From contig JAGQRV010000004.1 in NCBI GenBank assembly GCA_020425125.1, forward strand, positions 1-64,000: 64,000 bases of DNA, given 5' to 3'. The DNA is from Paracoccaceae bacterium (GTDB taxonomy: Bacteria > Pseudomonadota > Alphaproteobacteria > Rhodobacterales > Rhodobacteraceae). Each line of letters opens with the position of its first letter. The first letter of the stretch is position 1. Below, one piece after another: positions 43,633 through 52,528 of this stretch. The notes beneath the pieces are model-generated. The model did not search any database. It was given only the letters and a program-made list of their open reading frames with translations, and was not told where the DNA came from. The position numbers were made by a program, and so were the translations under genes.

Positions 43633-44403
43633 TCAGTCGACCAACAGTCGACGCCGCGCGATCAGCCGCCCGCCGCCCTGCTTGGCGATCCGGCGCACCG
43701 CCTCTTCGGCGAGTTCGAACACCACCGCCATGTGATGGGCATTGGCATGGATCAACCGGTCCGGCGCCACCGCCATCGCCACATGCCCGTCCCAGAACAA
43801 GAGGTCGCCGCGGGCCAGCGGCACCTCGATGCCGACCGGCGTGCCGGCTTCGCGCGCCTGATCGCCGCTGTCGCCCGGACAGGGAATGCCGCAGGCATGG
43901 CAGGCGATCTGCACCAGCCCCGAACAGTCGAGCCCGAGACGACTGTTGCCGCCCCAGAGATAGGGCGTGCCGAGGAACAGCTCCGCAACCCCGGCAGGAT
44001 CGCGGAAATGCCGGCCCACCCGGGTGACATGGACCTTGGGCACGTAGCGTCCGTCATGCGTACGAAGGAATCCGTCCGAATCGCCATCGAGGGTCAGGCG
44101 GGAGCCGAAGGACAGGCCTTCGGTATCGCGCGCCTTGATGTCGGGCGCGGCGTAAAGGTGGGTGCCAAGCGCGATGACCCTGTGGGTGGCCTCCTGCGCC
44201 GGGGCCAGATCGGTCGGCTTCATCACGCCGCGATAGCCGTCCCGGACCGCCCTGACGGCAATCCAGCCCTCCCGGTCGCCGATCTGCTCCACGGTCTCGC
44301 CATAGACCAGCTGCCGCAGCCGCGCGCCGCCAGGCTCGTCGCGGATATCGGCGACCGGCACCGTCACCTGGTGCAGTTTCGGATTCGGATCGGCGGAGAG
44401 CAT
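43633..44403 (-). CDS. NlpC/P60 family peptidoglycan hydrolase with SH3-like repeats
   Basis: 256-aa protein. Residues about 10-140 hold bacterial SH3-like segments (VADIRDEPGGARLRQLVYGETVE); residues about 140-256 form the NlpC/P60 peptidase with the Cys in YLWGGNSRLGLDCSGLVQIA and the His in LLFWDGHVAMAVAPDRLIHANAHHM. It cleaves D-glutamyl-meso-DAP links in wall peptides. No clear signal peptide is seen, which fits a recycling role on imported peptides. It lies 41 bp downstream of the aminopeptidase gene, a pairing that suits peptide recycling. Confidence 0.9.
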   Translation of the reverse strand: MLSADPNPKLHQVTVPVADIRDEPGGARLRQLVYGETVEQIGDREGWIAVRAVRDGYRGVMKPTDLAPAQEATHRVIALGTHLYAAPDIKARDTEGLSFGSRLTLDGDSDGFLRTHDGRYVPKVHVTRVGRHFRDPAGVAELFLGTPYLWGGNSRLGLDCSGLVQIACHACGIPCPGDSGDQAREAGTPVGIEVPLARGDLLFWDGHVAMAVAPDRLIHANAHHMAVVFELAEEAVRRIAKQGGGRLIARRRLLVD

Positions 44404-44444
44404 GGACGGGTTCCCGGTCTGTGGTCGCGCCCCGCGTGCCTATC

Positions 44445-45839
44445 TCATGGGTCGGAAAGGTCAAGCAGGCCGGGCAGCGCCGCGAGGAGCGCACGCGCAC
44501 CCTGACCGACACCGCCCACGGGTCGACCGGGCGCCGCCGCCGGCTGCCAGCCGAATATGTCGAAATGCACGAAGCGCGGCGTACCGGTGACGAAGCGGTG
44601 CAGGAACAGGGCGGCGGTAACGGCACCGGCAAACCCGCCCTTGGGGGCGTTGTCGAGATCGGCAATGCCGGGCTCGATCATCGCTTCGTAGGGGGTATGA
44701 AGCGGAAGGTGCCAAACCGGATCGCGCGACGTCTCGCCGGCTTCGGAAAGCGCCCGGGCAACGGACGGATCCCGCGTGAAGAACGGCGCAATGTCCGGCC
44801 CCACCGCGACGCGGGCCGCGCCGGTCAGCGTCGCCATGGACACCAGCAGGTCCGGCGTTTCCTCGTCGGCGAGGGCGAGCGCGTCGGCCAGAACCAGCCG
44901 CCCCTCGGCATCGGTATTGTTGATCTCGACCGTGAGCCCCTTGCGCGAGGTCAGGATGTCCTGCGGCCGGAAGGCGGCGCCGCCGACCGAATTCTCGACC
45001 GCCGGGATCAGCACCCGCAGCCGCACCGGCAGCTCGAGCGCCAGGATCATTCGCGCCAGCCCCAGCACCGTCGCGGCACCGCCCATGTCCTTCTTCATCA
45101 GACCCATGGACGAAGCGGGCTTGAGGTCGAGGCCGCCGGTGTCGAAGCAGACGCCCTTGCCAACCAGGGTCAGGCGCGGGCCGTTGCGGCCGTGGCGCAG
45201 ATCGATCAGCCGCGGCTGCCGCGGCGAGGCACGGCCGACCGCGTGGATCATCGGCAGGTTCCCGGTCAGGAGGTCGGCGCCCTCGACAACTGAAATGCCC
45301 GCGCCGAAGCGGTCGGCAAGATCACGCGCGGCCGCCTCCAGTTCGGCGGGTCCCATGTCGGATGCCGGAGTGTTGATCAGATCCCGCGTCAGACATTCGC
45401 CGACGGCGATCGCTTCGAGACGCCGGACATCGACAGAGGCAGGCGGCGCCAGCCGTGCGAGAACCGGCGGCTTTCCGCCATAGCGGGTGAAGCTGTAGCC
45501 GCCCAGCAGCCAGCCCAGCGCCGCCTCGTCGGCCTCCGCCGGATCAAGCGGGGTGGCGAGATGCCAGTCGCCTTCGGGAAGAGATGCGGGCGCAGAGCCG
45601 AGAAGGAACCGGACCCGTCCGCGCCGGGCCGCCGGCCCAAGCCCGAACGCGGCCCCGGCACAGGCCCCATCCGGCCCGGGCAGCAGCAGAATTTCGCCGG
45701 CCGCGGCCGCGAACCGGCTGCTCGCGACCCACGCGGCGACCTGCGGCGGCTGTGCGTCGCGCCAGCCGGCCAGCGCCTCGGCGGATACAAGATGAAGCGG
45801 GCGGGACGGGCTGTCTGAGGGGGCGAATGCGAGGCTCAT
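44445..45839 (-). CDS. M17 leucyl aminopeptidase-family protein
   Basis: 464-aa two-metal aminopeptidase. Metal-binding segments are GKGVCFDTGGLDLKPASSMG, KKDMGGAATVLG and the M17 signature NNTDAEGRLVLADAL. The N-terminal domain is shorter and divergent compared with PepA, as usual for the PepB-like group in alphaproteobacteria. It likely trims peptides in the cytosol. The start MSLAFAPSDSPSRP at 45839 is chosen because the longer open frame is antisense to the next gene. The NlpC/P60 gene follows. Confidence 0.9.
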   Translation of the reverse strand: MSLAFAPSDSPSRPLHLVSAEALAGWRDAQPPQVAAWVASSRFAAAAGEILLLPGPDGACAGAAFGLGPAARRGRVRFLLGSAPASLPEGDWHLATPLDPAEADEAALGWLLGGYSFTRYGGKPPVLARLAPPASVDVRRLEAIAVGECLTRDLINTPASDMGPAELEAAARDLADRFGAGISVVEGADLLTGNLPMIHAVGRASPRQPRLIDLRHGRNGPRLTLVGKGVCFDTGGLDLKPASSMGLMKKDMGGAATVLGLARMILALELPVRLRVLIPAVENSVGGAAFRPQDILTSRKGLTVEINNTDAEGRLVLADALALADEETPDLLVSMATLTGAARVAVGPDIAPFFTRDPSVARALSEAGETSRDPVWHLPLHTPYEAMIEPGIADLDNAPKGGFAGAVTAALFLHRFVTGTPRFVHFDIFGWQPAAAPGRPVGGVGQGARALLAALPGLLDLSDP

Positions 45840-45913
45840 GGCGGTCCTTCGGCTGCACGGATCGGACCGGCCGAAGACTAGGCATTCCCACCGGACCCGC
45901 AAGGCGGGAGCAT

Positions 45914-45955
45914 GGGACAGACAGGCCAGGCCAGGTGCCGCAGCCTGTCTGTCCC
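45914..45955. promoter_or_regulatory. 13-bp perfect stem-loop upstream of the aminopeptidase gene
   Basis: GGGACAGACAGGC (45914-45926) pairs perfectly with GCCTGTCTGTCCC (45943-45955) across a 16-nt loop. It lies between the stop of the 123-aa gene and the aminopeptidase start. There is no T-run, so it may be a terminator variant, an attenuator or a protein-binding site. Confidence 0.65.
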
Positions 45956-45958
45956 CTT

Positions 45959-46330
45959 CTACATGCTGGCGTCCTTCGGATCCCAGATCGCGGCGAGCGA
46001 CAGATCGCCGATCCGGGCCAGCCGCGCCAGCGTCGCTTCCAGCGCGGCGCCGGGTCCGGCCGCGGCACAGCACCGGACATCCGCCGCCACCCGGCGCAGC
46101 TTTTCCAGGCCGACCCGCGCACCGATCTGTTCGAGGATCAGCGTCTGTTCGGCCACCGTGGCCAGATCGTCCTGGGCCTTAGCGCGCGAAACGCGGGCCA
46201 GCGCCAGCGCCAGATCTTCCATGGCGTCGCAGATCAGCAGATCGGCCTCGCGGTCCCCGAGATGGCGGTAGAGAAAGGCCAGCTTGTTCGCGTCGAGGCC
46301 TGCGCCCTCGCGATAGATCAGAACGTGCAT
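45959..46330 (-). CDS. Hypothetical helical protein
   Basis: 123-aa protein (MHVLIYREGAGLDANKLAFL at the start) without a recognised domain. It is largely helical (ADLLICDAMEDLALALARVSRA, QTLILEQIGARVGLEKLRRVAAD) with two adjacent Cys in the middle (RCCAAAG). The coding character is good and the start is at the usual distance from the divergent carbonic anhydrase gene. The position upstream of the aminopeptidase may indicate cotranscription, but a strong hairpin separates them. Confidence 0.65.
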   Translation of the reverse strand: MHVLIYREGAGLDANKLAFLYRHLGDREADLLICDAMEDLALALARVSRAKAQDDLATVAEQTLILEQIGARVGLEKLRRVAADVRCCAAAGPGAALEATLARLARIGDLSLAAIWDPKDASM

Positions 46331-46458
46331 TCACCACACCCACTTGTGCCGAAACATGCGGCGTCGCGCAGGCTAGGTGCGCCAGGGTCAAGGAATCGTT
46401 GTTCCGCGACAGAATTCTCGCTCGAACTTTCATCGGATTGGTCCTAATGCACGGAGTC

Positions 46459-47127
46459 ATGGCGAGCACACCCCCAGACCCGCATCCTTTCCGGCCCCTG
46501 CCGAGCTTTCTGCTCCAGCGCTACCGCGGCTGGATGGCGACCACCCATGCCGAGAACAAGGCGTGGTATCGTCGCCTGGCGACCGAGGGCCAGCGCCCGC
46601 GCGCGATGGTCATCGCCTGCTGCGACAGCCGGGTCCACGTCACGTCCATCTTCGGTGCGGATCAGGGCGAGTTCTTCATACACCGCAACATTGCCAATCT
46701 GGTCCCGCCCTATGAACCGGACGGCGCCCAGCACGGCACGTCGGCTGCGGTGGAATACGCCGTGACCGCGCTGAAGGTGCCGCATCTTCTGGTCATGGGC
46801 CATTCCAATTGCGGCGGCGTGAAGGGATGCCATGACATGTGCACCGGCCACGCGCCCGAACTCGAATCCTCGTCGAGCTTCGTAGGCCGCTGGATGGACA
46901 TTCTGCGTCCCGGCTATGACCGGGTGAGCGACATCCCGGACGAGGACGCCCGCACCCGTGCACTCGAGGAGCAGGCGGTGCTGATCTCGCTCGACAACCT
47001 TCTGAGCTTTCCGTTCGTGCGCGAAGCAGTGGATTCCGAGACGCTGAGCCTGCACGGGCTCTGGATGGACATCGCCGAAGGCAAGCTCAACGTGTACGTT
47101 CCCGGACAGGGGTTCGCGCCGGTCTGA
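46459..47127 (+). CDS. Beta-class carbonic anhydrase
   Basis: 222-aa zinc enzyme hydrating carbon dioxide. Zinc ligands are the Cys of VIACCDSRVH, then His and Cys of LVMGHSNCGGVKG; the Asp-Arg pair that gates the zinc is CDSR. RNIANLVPPYEPDG and HGTSAAVEYAVTALKVPHLL are typical. The ATG at 46459 fits family length; ATGs at 46447 and 46399 are alternatives, since the GGAG site is close to the chosen start. Divergent from the 123-aa gene. Confidence 0.92.
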   Translation: MASTPPDPHPFRPLPSFLLQRYRGWMATTHAENKAWYRRLATEGQRPRAMVIACCDSRVHVTSIFGADQGEFFIHRNIANLVPPYEPDGAQHGTSAAVEYAVTALKVPHLLVMGHSNCGGVKGCHDMCTGHAPELESSSSFVGRWMDILRPGYDRVSDIPDEDARTRALEEQAVLISLDNLLSFPFVREAVDSETLSLHGLWMDIAEGKLNVYVPGQGFAPV

Positions 47128-47163
47128 CCCGAGGCGGCGCCGCAAAGACCGCCATTGTCCCTT

Positions 47164-47796
47164 TCACGGCAGCACACTGCGATCCCAGCGAATTCCGATC
47201 AATACCGCGTTCGACCCGGTATCGGCGTCGAACGTGCCCCAGGCGTCCGACCGGTGGTGCAGCCTGACATACGGGCGCCACACCGAACTCGCGCGGCCGA
47301 ACTCGATCTCGAAGAACCAGTGAGCCAGCAGATTCGTGCTGCTGCCGGTCCGGGCGATCTCGGTTTCCGAGGGACGGGTCGCAAACGACAGACCGGCTCC
47401 GTAGGCGAAGGACGGGATGAGCGGGTTTTCGAAGCGCGGCGTGCGGTAGAAGATCGGCAGCGTGAATTCCAGATGGGTCTGCTCGCCGAAATGGCCGAGC
47501 GCATCGATCTCCACTCCGACGAAACCGGGGCCGATATGGCCGGGCCGCGCCAGCGACCATTCCCGCGACACACTCGCGGCCAGCTGCCAGGCATTGCGAG
47601 GGCGGACCGAGCCCCAATCGTCGAAGAGCTCGCCCCATTCGTTGTCGGTCATCTGGCCGGCAGCGGCCGAGACATAGCTGCGCCCCTCGGCCCCGGCCGG
47701 ATCGCCGAGGCTCACCGCCCCGGCGAGAACGGCTGCGGCAAGTTCAGCCCTTGCGCAGCACCCGGTTGCCAAGCGTTTCGGCAATCTGCACGGCAT
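47164..47796 (-). CDS. Outer-membrane barrel resembling lipid A deacylase PagL
   Basis: Up to 210-aa exported barrel. Beta-strand-rich sequence runs throughout, and RLHHRSDAWGTFDADTGSNAVLIGIRW resembles the PagL catalytic His-x-Ser region, followed by the final strand. PagL removes 3-O-acyl chains from lipid A. The resemblance is limited, so the catalytic role is tentative. The true start is unclear: the ATG at 47796 lies inside asd; in-frame TTG or GTG codons further in could start a signal peptide (ELAAAVLAGAVSLGDPAGA). It is translated off the end of asd. Confidence 0.6.
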   Translation of the reverse strand: MPCRLPKRLATGCCARAELAAAVLAGAVSLGDPAGAEGRSYVSAAAGQMTDNEWGELFDDWGSVRPRNAWQLAASVSREWSLARPGHIGPGFVGVEIDALGHFGEQTHLEFTLPIFYRTPRFENPLIPSFAYGAGLSFATRPSETEIARTGSSTNLLAHWFFEIEFGRASSVWRPYVRLHHRSDAWGTFDADTGSNAVLIGIRWDRSVLP

Positions 47797-48766
47797 TCAG
47801 GGCAGCCCCCTTGCGCAGGTTGTCGCTGACGCACCACAGGTTCAGCCCGTTCTCGATCGTGCTGTCCTGCCGGATCCGGCTGACGAATGTCGCGTAGTCG
47901 CCAACGCATTCCACCGGCGTGACGTAGCCGCCCGGCTCGCGCTTGTCGACGACCATGATCCCCGGCGCCTCGCGCAGGATATCACGCGCCTCGTCCTCGT
48001 CGAGGAAATCCTCGAACTCGATATTGACCGCTTCGGAATGGCCTACGAAGACCGGCACCCGCACGCAGGTCGCCGTGACCTTGATGTTGGGGTCGAGGAT
48101 TTTCTTGGTCTCGGCCACCATCTTCCATTCTTCCTTGGTCTGGCCGTCCTCCAGAAAGACGTCGATGTGGGGGATCACGTTGAACGCGATCTGCTTCGGA
48201 TAGACGCTGGGCTCAACCTCCTGACCGGGCACGAAGATGCCCTTGGTCTGGTTCCACAGTTCGTCCATCGCTTCCTTGCCCGAGCCCGAGACCGACTGGT
48301 AGGTCGAGACGACCACGCGCTTGATCCGGGCGCGGTCATGCAGCGGCTTCAGCGCCACCACCATCTGCGCCGTGGAGCAGTTGGGGTTGGCGATGATGTT
48401 CTTGTTCTTGTAGCCGTCGACTGCCGCGGCATTGACCTCGGGCACCACAAGCGGGACCAGCGGGTCGTAGCGGTAGAGCGAGGAATTGTCGATCACGACG
48501 CAGCCCGCTGCCGCAGCCTTCGGCGCAAAGGCCTTGGTTGCGTCCGAGCCGATGGCGAAAAGCGCCATGTCCCAGCCCTTGAAGTCGAAGGTTTCCAGAT
48601 CTGCGGTGGTCAGGGTCTTGTCGCCGAAGCTCACCTCGGTCCCGAGAGACCGGCGCGAGGCGAGGGCGGCGATCCGGTCGACCGGAAAGGCGCGCTCCGC
48701 CAGGATGTTGAGCATTTCGCGGCCCACATTGCCCGTGGCACCGACGACGGCGACATTGTAGCCCAT
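47744..48766 (-). CDS. asd: Aspartate-semialdehyde dehydrogenase
   Basis: 340-aa enzyme reducing aspartyl phosphate for lysine, threonine, methionine and DAP synthesis. NADP motif VAVVGATGNVGREMLNILAER; catalytic Cys in IANPNCSTAQMVVAL; Gln in STYQSVSGSGKEAMDEL; His in RVPVFVGHSEAVNIEF. All are family-conserved. Length and ends are normal. The downstream barrel gene overlaps its 3' end in another frame. Confidence 0.96.
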   Translation of the reverse strand: MGYNVAVVGATGNVGREMLNILAERAFPVDRIAALASRRSLGTEVSFGDKTLTTADLETFDFKGWDMALFAIGSDATKAFAPKAAAAGCVVIDNSSLYRYDPLVPLVVPEVNAAAVDGYKNKNIIANPNCSTAQMVVALKPLHDRARIKRVVVSTYQSVSGSGKEAMDELWNQTKGIFVPGQEVEPSVYPKQIAFNVIPHIDVFLEDGQTKEEWKMVAETKKILDPNIKVTATCVRVPVFVGHSEAVNIEFEDFLDEDEARDILREAPGIMVVDKREPGGYVTPVECVGDYATFVSRIRQDSTIENGLNLWCVSDNLRKGAALNAVQIAETLGNRVLRKG

Positions 48767-48845
48767 CGTGGGGACTCCTTCTCTTCACGGGGTGCCTGTT
48801 AGCCGAGGTCCGCCTCGGGGGGAAGAGGGTGCAGCCCGAGCAGGC

Positions 48846-49982
48846 TCAGCGCACCGCCGGCGTGGGGAGTTTCGGCCGCACGAGATCGGGCACAACCTGC
48901 GGCCGGCCGTCCGGTCCGGGCTCGACCGAAGGATAATAGACCTGGTCGAGGTAGTTCATGAAGGCATTGCGCAGGGCCGCATCGAAGCCGATCCGGTCCG
49001 CGTCCGCAAAGCTCTGCGCCAGCTCAGGCTGGCCGTCCACGGGTGTCACGAGGCCGGGAATGCGAAAGAAGGCCTGCCCCAGCACGATCACCGGCTTGTC
49101 GAAGAAGAACGCCTGCAGACCGACCGAGGAGTTCAGGGTGACGACGGCGCGAGCGCTGTCGACCTGGTGGAACGTGTCGGTCCGGTTGTCGATCACCACC
49201 CGGTCGCCGTGGCGATTGGTCATCGCGGCGAGGAGATGGCCCAGCGGGATCCGCGAAGAAGGGTGCTCCTTCAGGCGCAGGTGCCAGCCCTCGGGAAGCG
49301 CGGGCACGGCATCCGAGAGGTGGGCGAGATAGCTCTCGATCGGTCCGACCCAGCCGCTGAACTGCCGGATCTGGGTGTCGTCGGGAACCTGCAGCGGGCA
49401 GAACACGAAGGGCGTAGCTGCCAGATCGTCGCTGGCCGCCCCTTGCGTGACATCGCCTCGTTTCGGCGCGCGCGCCACCAGCTTCTGTTTCAGCGCCATC
49501 CAGCCCCGCCCCTGGCGATCCGGGTCCTGCGACGCCCAGTCGAGATAGAACGCGGCATCCCGCGGCAGCGAGTTCTCCTGGTTGACGCCGGCCGAATCCA
49601 CCGTGACGCGCCCCGGCAGCGGCGCCCGTTCCAGGAAGACCGTCGGCCGGCCGGCATCGCGCGCCGCGCCCATGAACGCCCGCCGCGTCCCCTTGATCCC
49701 GTTCCATGACACGGCGACGGCATCCGGATTGTCGTCGAAATACTTGCGGAAGGCGTTGTACTGCACGCCGTAGAGCGCGCGCTTCAGCGTCCGGACCAAC
49801 CCGTTCCGCGGCGGCCGCTTGGCGGTGGCCAGAGACTGGTCGACGCGCGCCTTGGTTTCCGGATAGCCCGAGAAGCGGAGGCTGGCATCCGTCAGATGCG
49901 CCACGTCGCCGCCAAGCGCGCAGACGGAGGCGAGCATCGCGTCGATCTCGGGATCGCCGTCCTTCAGATAGGTGTACTTCAC
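48846..49982 (-). CDS. Capsule polysaccharide synthesis-type glycosyltransferase (KpsC/KpsS-like)
   Basis: 378-aa protein resembling the capsule_synth (KpsC/KpsS) family that adds the Kdo linker of group 2 capsules. Visible features are YNAFRKYFDDNPDAVAVSWNGIKG, RPTVFLERAPLPGRVTVDS, FCPLQVPDDTQIRQFSG, HLRLKEHPSSR and the donor-site VVTLNSSVGLQAFFFDKPVIVLG. Start is GTG 49982. No other capsule genes are adjacent, though a rhamnose operon lies 8 kb away; the acceptor is unknown. Confidence 0.8.
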   Translation of the reverse strand: MKYTYLKDGDPEIDAMLASVCALGGDVAHLTDASLRFSGYPETKARVDQSLATAKRPPRNGLVRTLKRALYGVQYNAFRKYFDDNPDAVAVSWNGIKGTRRAFMGAARDAGRPTVFLERAPLPGRVTVDSAGVNQENSLPRDAAFYLDWASQDPDRQGRGWMALKQKLVARAPKRGDVTQGAASDDLAATPFVFCPLQVPDDTQIRQFSGWVGPIESYLAHLSDAVPALPEGWHLRLKEHPSSRIPLGHLLAAMTNRHGDRVVIDNRTDTFHQVDSARAVVTLNSSVGLQAFFFDKPVIVLGQAFFRIPGLVTPVDGQPELAQSFADADRIGFDAALRNAFMNYLDQVYYPSVEPGPDGRPQVVPDLVRPKLPTPAVR

Positions 49983-50248
49983 GCGGCGCGCTCCTTCCGG
50001 CGGGCCCCGGTCCGGCCCGCGCTCCCGCAGAAGATGGGGTCAGGGCCGCAAATGCAAGGGGCGCTCGGGTCCTGCGCCGGCGGGCCGGACGGCAAGCAAG
50101 GCTCGCCATCCGCATCCTGCGTCAGGGCGACGCGGCAGTCCGGATACCGTGCGGGCGCGTCGGACACCCGGCTTCCCACACACGTCGTCGGTGCGGCCCG
50201 GCGCCTACCGGTCACAGATCCGGGAACGGTCTTGGCGGAATGCTCAGT

Positions 50249-52528
50249 TTACTGCGGGGACGCTGCGGCATTCAGGACGTCCTGCGCGAAGGTCCGCAGG
50301 GCCTCGCTCTGGTCGATCCAGCCCGACGCTTCGGCCAGCGTCGGCACGCCACCGCTGGTACCGGCCCCCGCCGCGAGCTGCGCGGTCCCATCCGCCGCGG
50401 TGACGCCGCCAAGCGGGGCCGGTGCTTCCCCGATGAGCAGAGCCGCGATGCGTTTGCGCTGCGCATCCATGGTCAGGCGCTCGGCATCCCGCCACAGGCC
50501 GGCCTGCCAATAGGCATCGGCGGCAAGCTCCCGTTCGTCCAGGGATTCGTATGCCTGGGCCGCTTCAGGATAGGCACCGAGTTCCATCAGCGCATCGGCC
50601 TTCAGGCGCATGGCCTCGTCATCGGTCTGGCTGGCCAGGCGTGCCAGTGTCTCGCTCGGACGCCCTTCCCGCAGGGCGCGGATAGAAAGCGCCCGCTGCC
50701 GGTGCGCATCCATCCGCGGATCGGCGGAATCGTCATAGCCCTCCGCCTCCGTGAGGAACCCGAGGGCTGTCAGTCGCTCCGAAATCTCTCCGGCCTGCTC
50801 GGGCGACAGCAGGTCCCGAAGCGGCCCGGCCGCGAAGGCCCGCGCCTCGACCAGAAACGTCCCCTCGCTCGGATCCGCAGTCACCGCCTGCATCACACGG
50901 TTGGTATCGCCCGACAGGTCATAGGTTCCGGCATGTCCGGAGTCCCGCAGACGCGCGAGCAGCGCCAGCGCATCATCGTAGGCCGCACTGCTCGCCAATG
51001 CCGCGACATAGGCGTCGACCAGATCCGCGGATTCCGGCGATCCCTTGCTCTCGTGAATCTGCGCCTCGACCTCGTGACGCTTTTCTTCCACTACCGGCGT
51101 GCGGTTGCGGGCGAGACGGGTCAGAAGCTCGGTCTGCGCCGCCAGCGCGACCGGCTCGTTGCCGCGCGCGGCATCCTCGACAGCAGCGACAACCTCCGGC
51201 GCGGCGGCGTCGCCTTCTGCGCGGGCCTCTTCGACCTCAAGTTCGGCTCCGGGCTCGTTCGTCGCCCGGAACAGCGTTTCCCGCGCCGCCTGGGCCTCGT
51301 CTCCGTGACCCGCACGGCGCAGCCGCTCGGAGACCGCCGGGGCAAGCTGCCGCCTCAGATGAAGCGGCATGGCGCTGAGACTTCTCAAGATCGCCTTCGA
51401 GTCGATAATTGCGGTTCCCAGGTCGGCGGTCGGCATCGCCAGAAGCGCCCAGAGTGCCGCCGGCGTATCGCACCCGGTCTGCGTTCGCAGGACCTGGGGG
51501 CCCGGCTGTTCCGGATTGTCCACCACACGGGCCAGGGCCGCGGTGACCGCACCTGCCGGGTCGCCTATCGGGTAAGCCGCCAGAAGCTGCACGGCTTCGG
51601 CACCGAAACCGAGATACACGTATGTCCGGGCGAGATCGAGAACCGCGGCATCCGTCGGCTCCACGAAATCCTTCAGGAAATTCGCCCGCGCCGCTTCGAG
51701 AGCCGCAAGCGGCGTCGGACTGGCTGCCCCCCAGGCGGTGACATCGAAGATCGCGCCGTCCAGGCAAGCCGACCGTGCCGCGTCTTCGGCAGGTGCCGTG
51801 CCCGTGGCAATCTCGACGCCCGATCGGACGTCAATTCCCGGAACCGCTGCGGAATTGCCAGACCGCTCGCCGGTGGCATGGGCATCCGGGTCGCGCGGGG
51901 TTGCAAGCCCGTAGGCTACGGCTCGGCCGATCCCCTCGCCCAGCTCGGCTCGCAGCGCCGCACCGGTATCGGGCACCGGTTCGGGCGTCGGCGGCGGCGC
52001 GGGCGGTGGCGTGTGGCCGGCTGGCACGGCATCGGGGAAGGTTATCGGCAGTTGCAGGAACGTGCCTGCACCACCAGTGGGCATCCTCACCGACACATGC
52101 CGCGTCGGGCCTGCAATTGGCGCAGGTCTGTCCTCCGGCGTATCGAGCACGGTCTCGAACTGGCCGCCGGGCCGGGCGGCGCCATCCTTGATGTCGATCA
52201 CGACAATTCCCGGCCGGTACTCGAACGCATTCGCATGACATTCGCAGGTCACCTCGAGATCAAGCCCCTCCGGCACCTTGCGCACCTCAAGCAGACGCGT
52301 GCGCGGCAGAAAGTCGAAGACCTGAGACGTGTCGAACCGGGTATTCGGCTCCATGGGTTCCAGCCGGTAGCCGTCGGCGATCCGCCCCAGCCTCCATTCG
52401 GTCGGCGCATCGAAATACAGCACCAACCGCGAGAAATCGGCATGCTCGCCTGACTTGATCACGACCTCTCTGGCCGTGGCCGGCGCCGCGAGCGAGATCA
52501 GAGCGACGGTGATCGCCACCCGGATCAT
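50249..52528 (-). CDS. Large exported protein of the flagellar/motor operon
   Basis: 759-aa exported protein. Signal peptide MIRVAITVALISLAAPATA; an AMIN-like beta domain follows (residues about 20-120, FSRLVLYFDAPTEWRLG), then a Pro-rich linker, and a long helical-repeat C-terminal part (about 200-750, for example ADALMELGAYPEAAQAYESLDERELAADAYWQ) that looks like TPR repeats. Its ATG overlaps the motA stop by 4 nt, so it is cotranscribed with motor genes and may help position or activate the stator. Exact role unknown. Confidence 0.75.
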   Translation of the reverse strand: MIRVAITVALISLAAPATAREVVIKSGEHADFSRLVLYFDAPTEWRLGRIADGYRLEPMEPNTRFDTSQVFDFLPRTRLLEVRKVPEGLDLEVTCECHANAFEYRPGIVVIDIKDGAARPGGQFETVLDTPEDRPAPIAGPTRHVSVRMPTGGAGTFLQLPITFPDAVPAGHTPPPAPPPTPEPVPDTGAALRAELGEGIGRAVAYGLATPRDPDAHATGERSGNSAAVPGIDVRSGVEIATGTAPAEDAARSACLDGAIFDVTAWGAASPTPLAALEAARANFLKDFVEPTDAAVLDLARTYVYLGFGAEAVQLLAAYPIGDPAGAVTAALARVVDNPEQPGPQVLRTQTGCDTPAALWALLAMPTADLGTAIIDSKAILRSLSAMPLHLRRQLAPAVSERLRRAGHGDEAQAARETLFRATNEPGAELEVEEARAEGDAAAPEVVAAVEDAARGNEPVALAAQTELLTRLARNRTPVVEEKRHEVEAQIHESKGSPESADLVDAYVAALASSAAYDDALALLARLRDSGHAGTYDLSGDTNRVMQAVTADPSEGTFLVEARAFAAGPLRDLLSPEQAGEISERLTALGFLTEAEGYDDSADPRMDAHRQRALSIRALREGRPSETLARLASQTDDEAMRLKADALMELGAYPEAAQAYESLDERELAADAYWQAGLWRDAERLTMDAQRKRIAALLIGEAPAPLGGVTAADGTAQLAAGAGTSGGVPTLAEASGWIDQSEALRTFAQDVLNAAASPQ

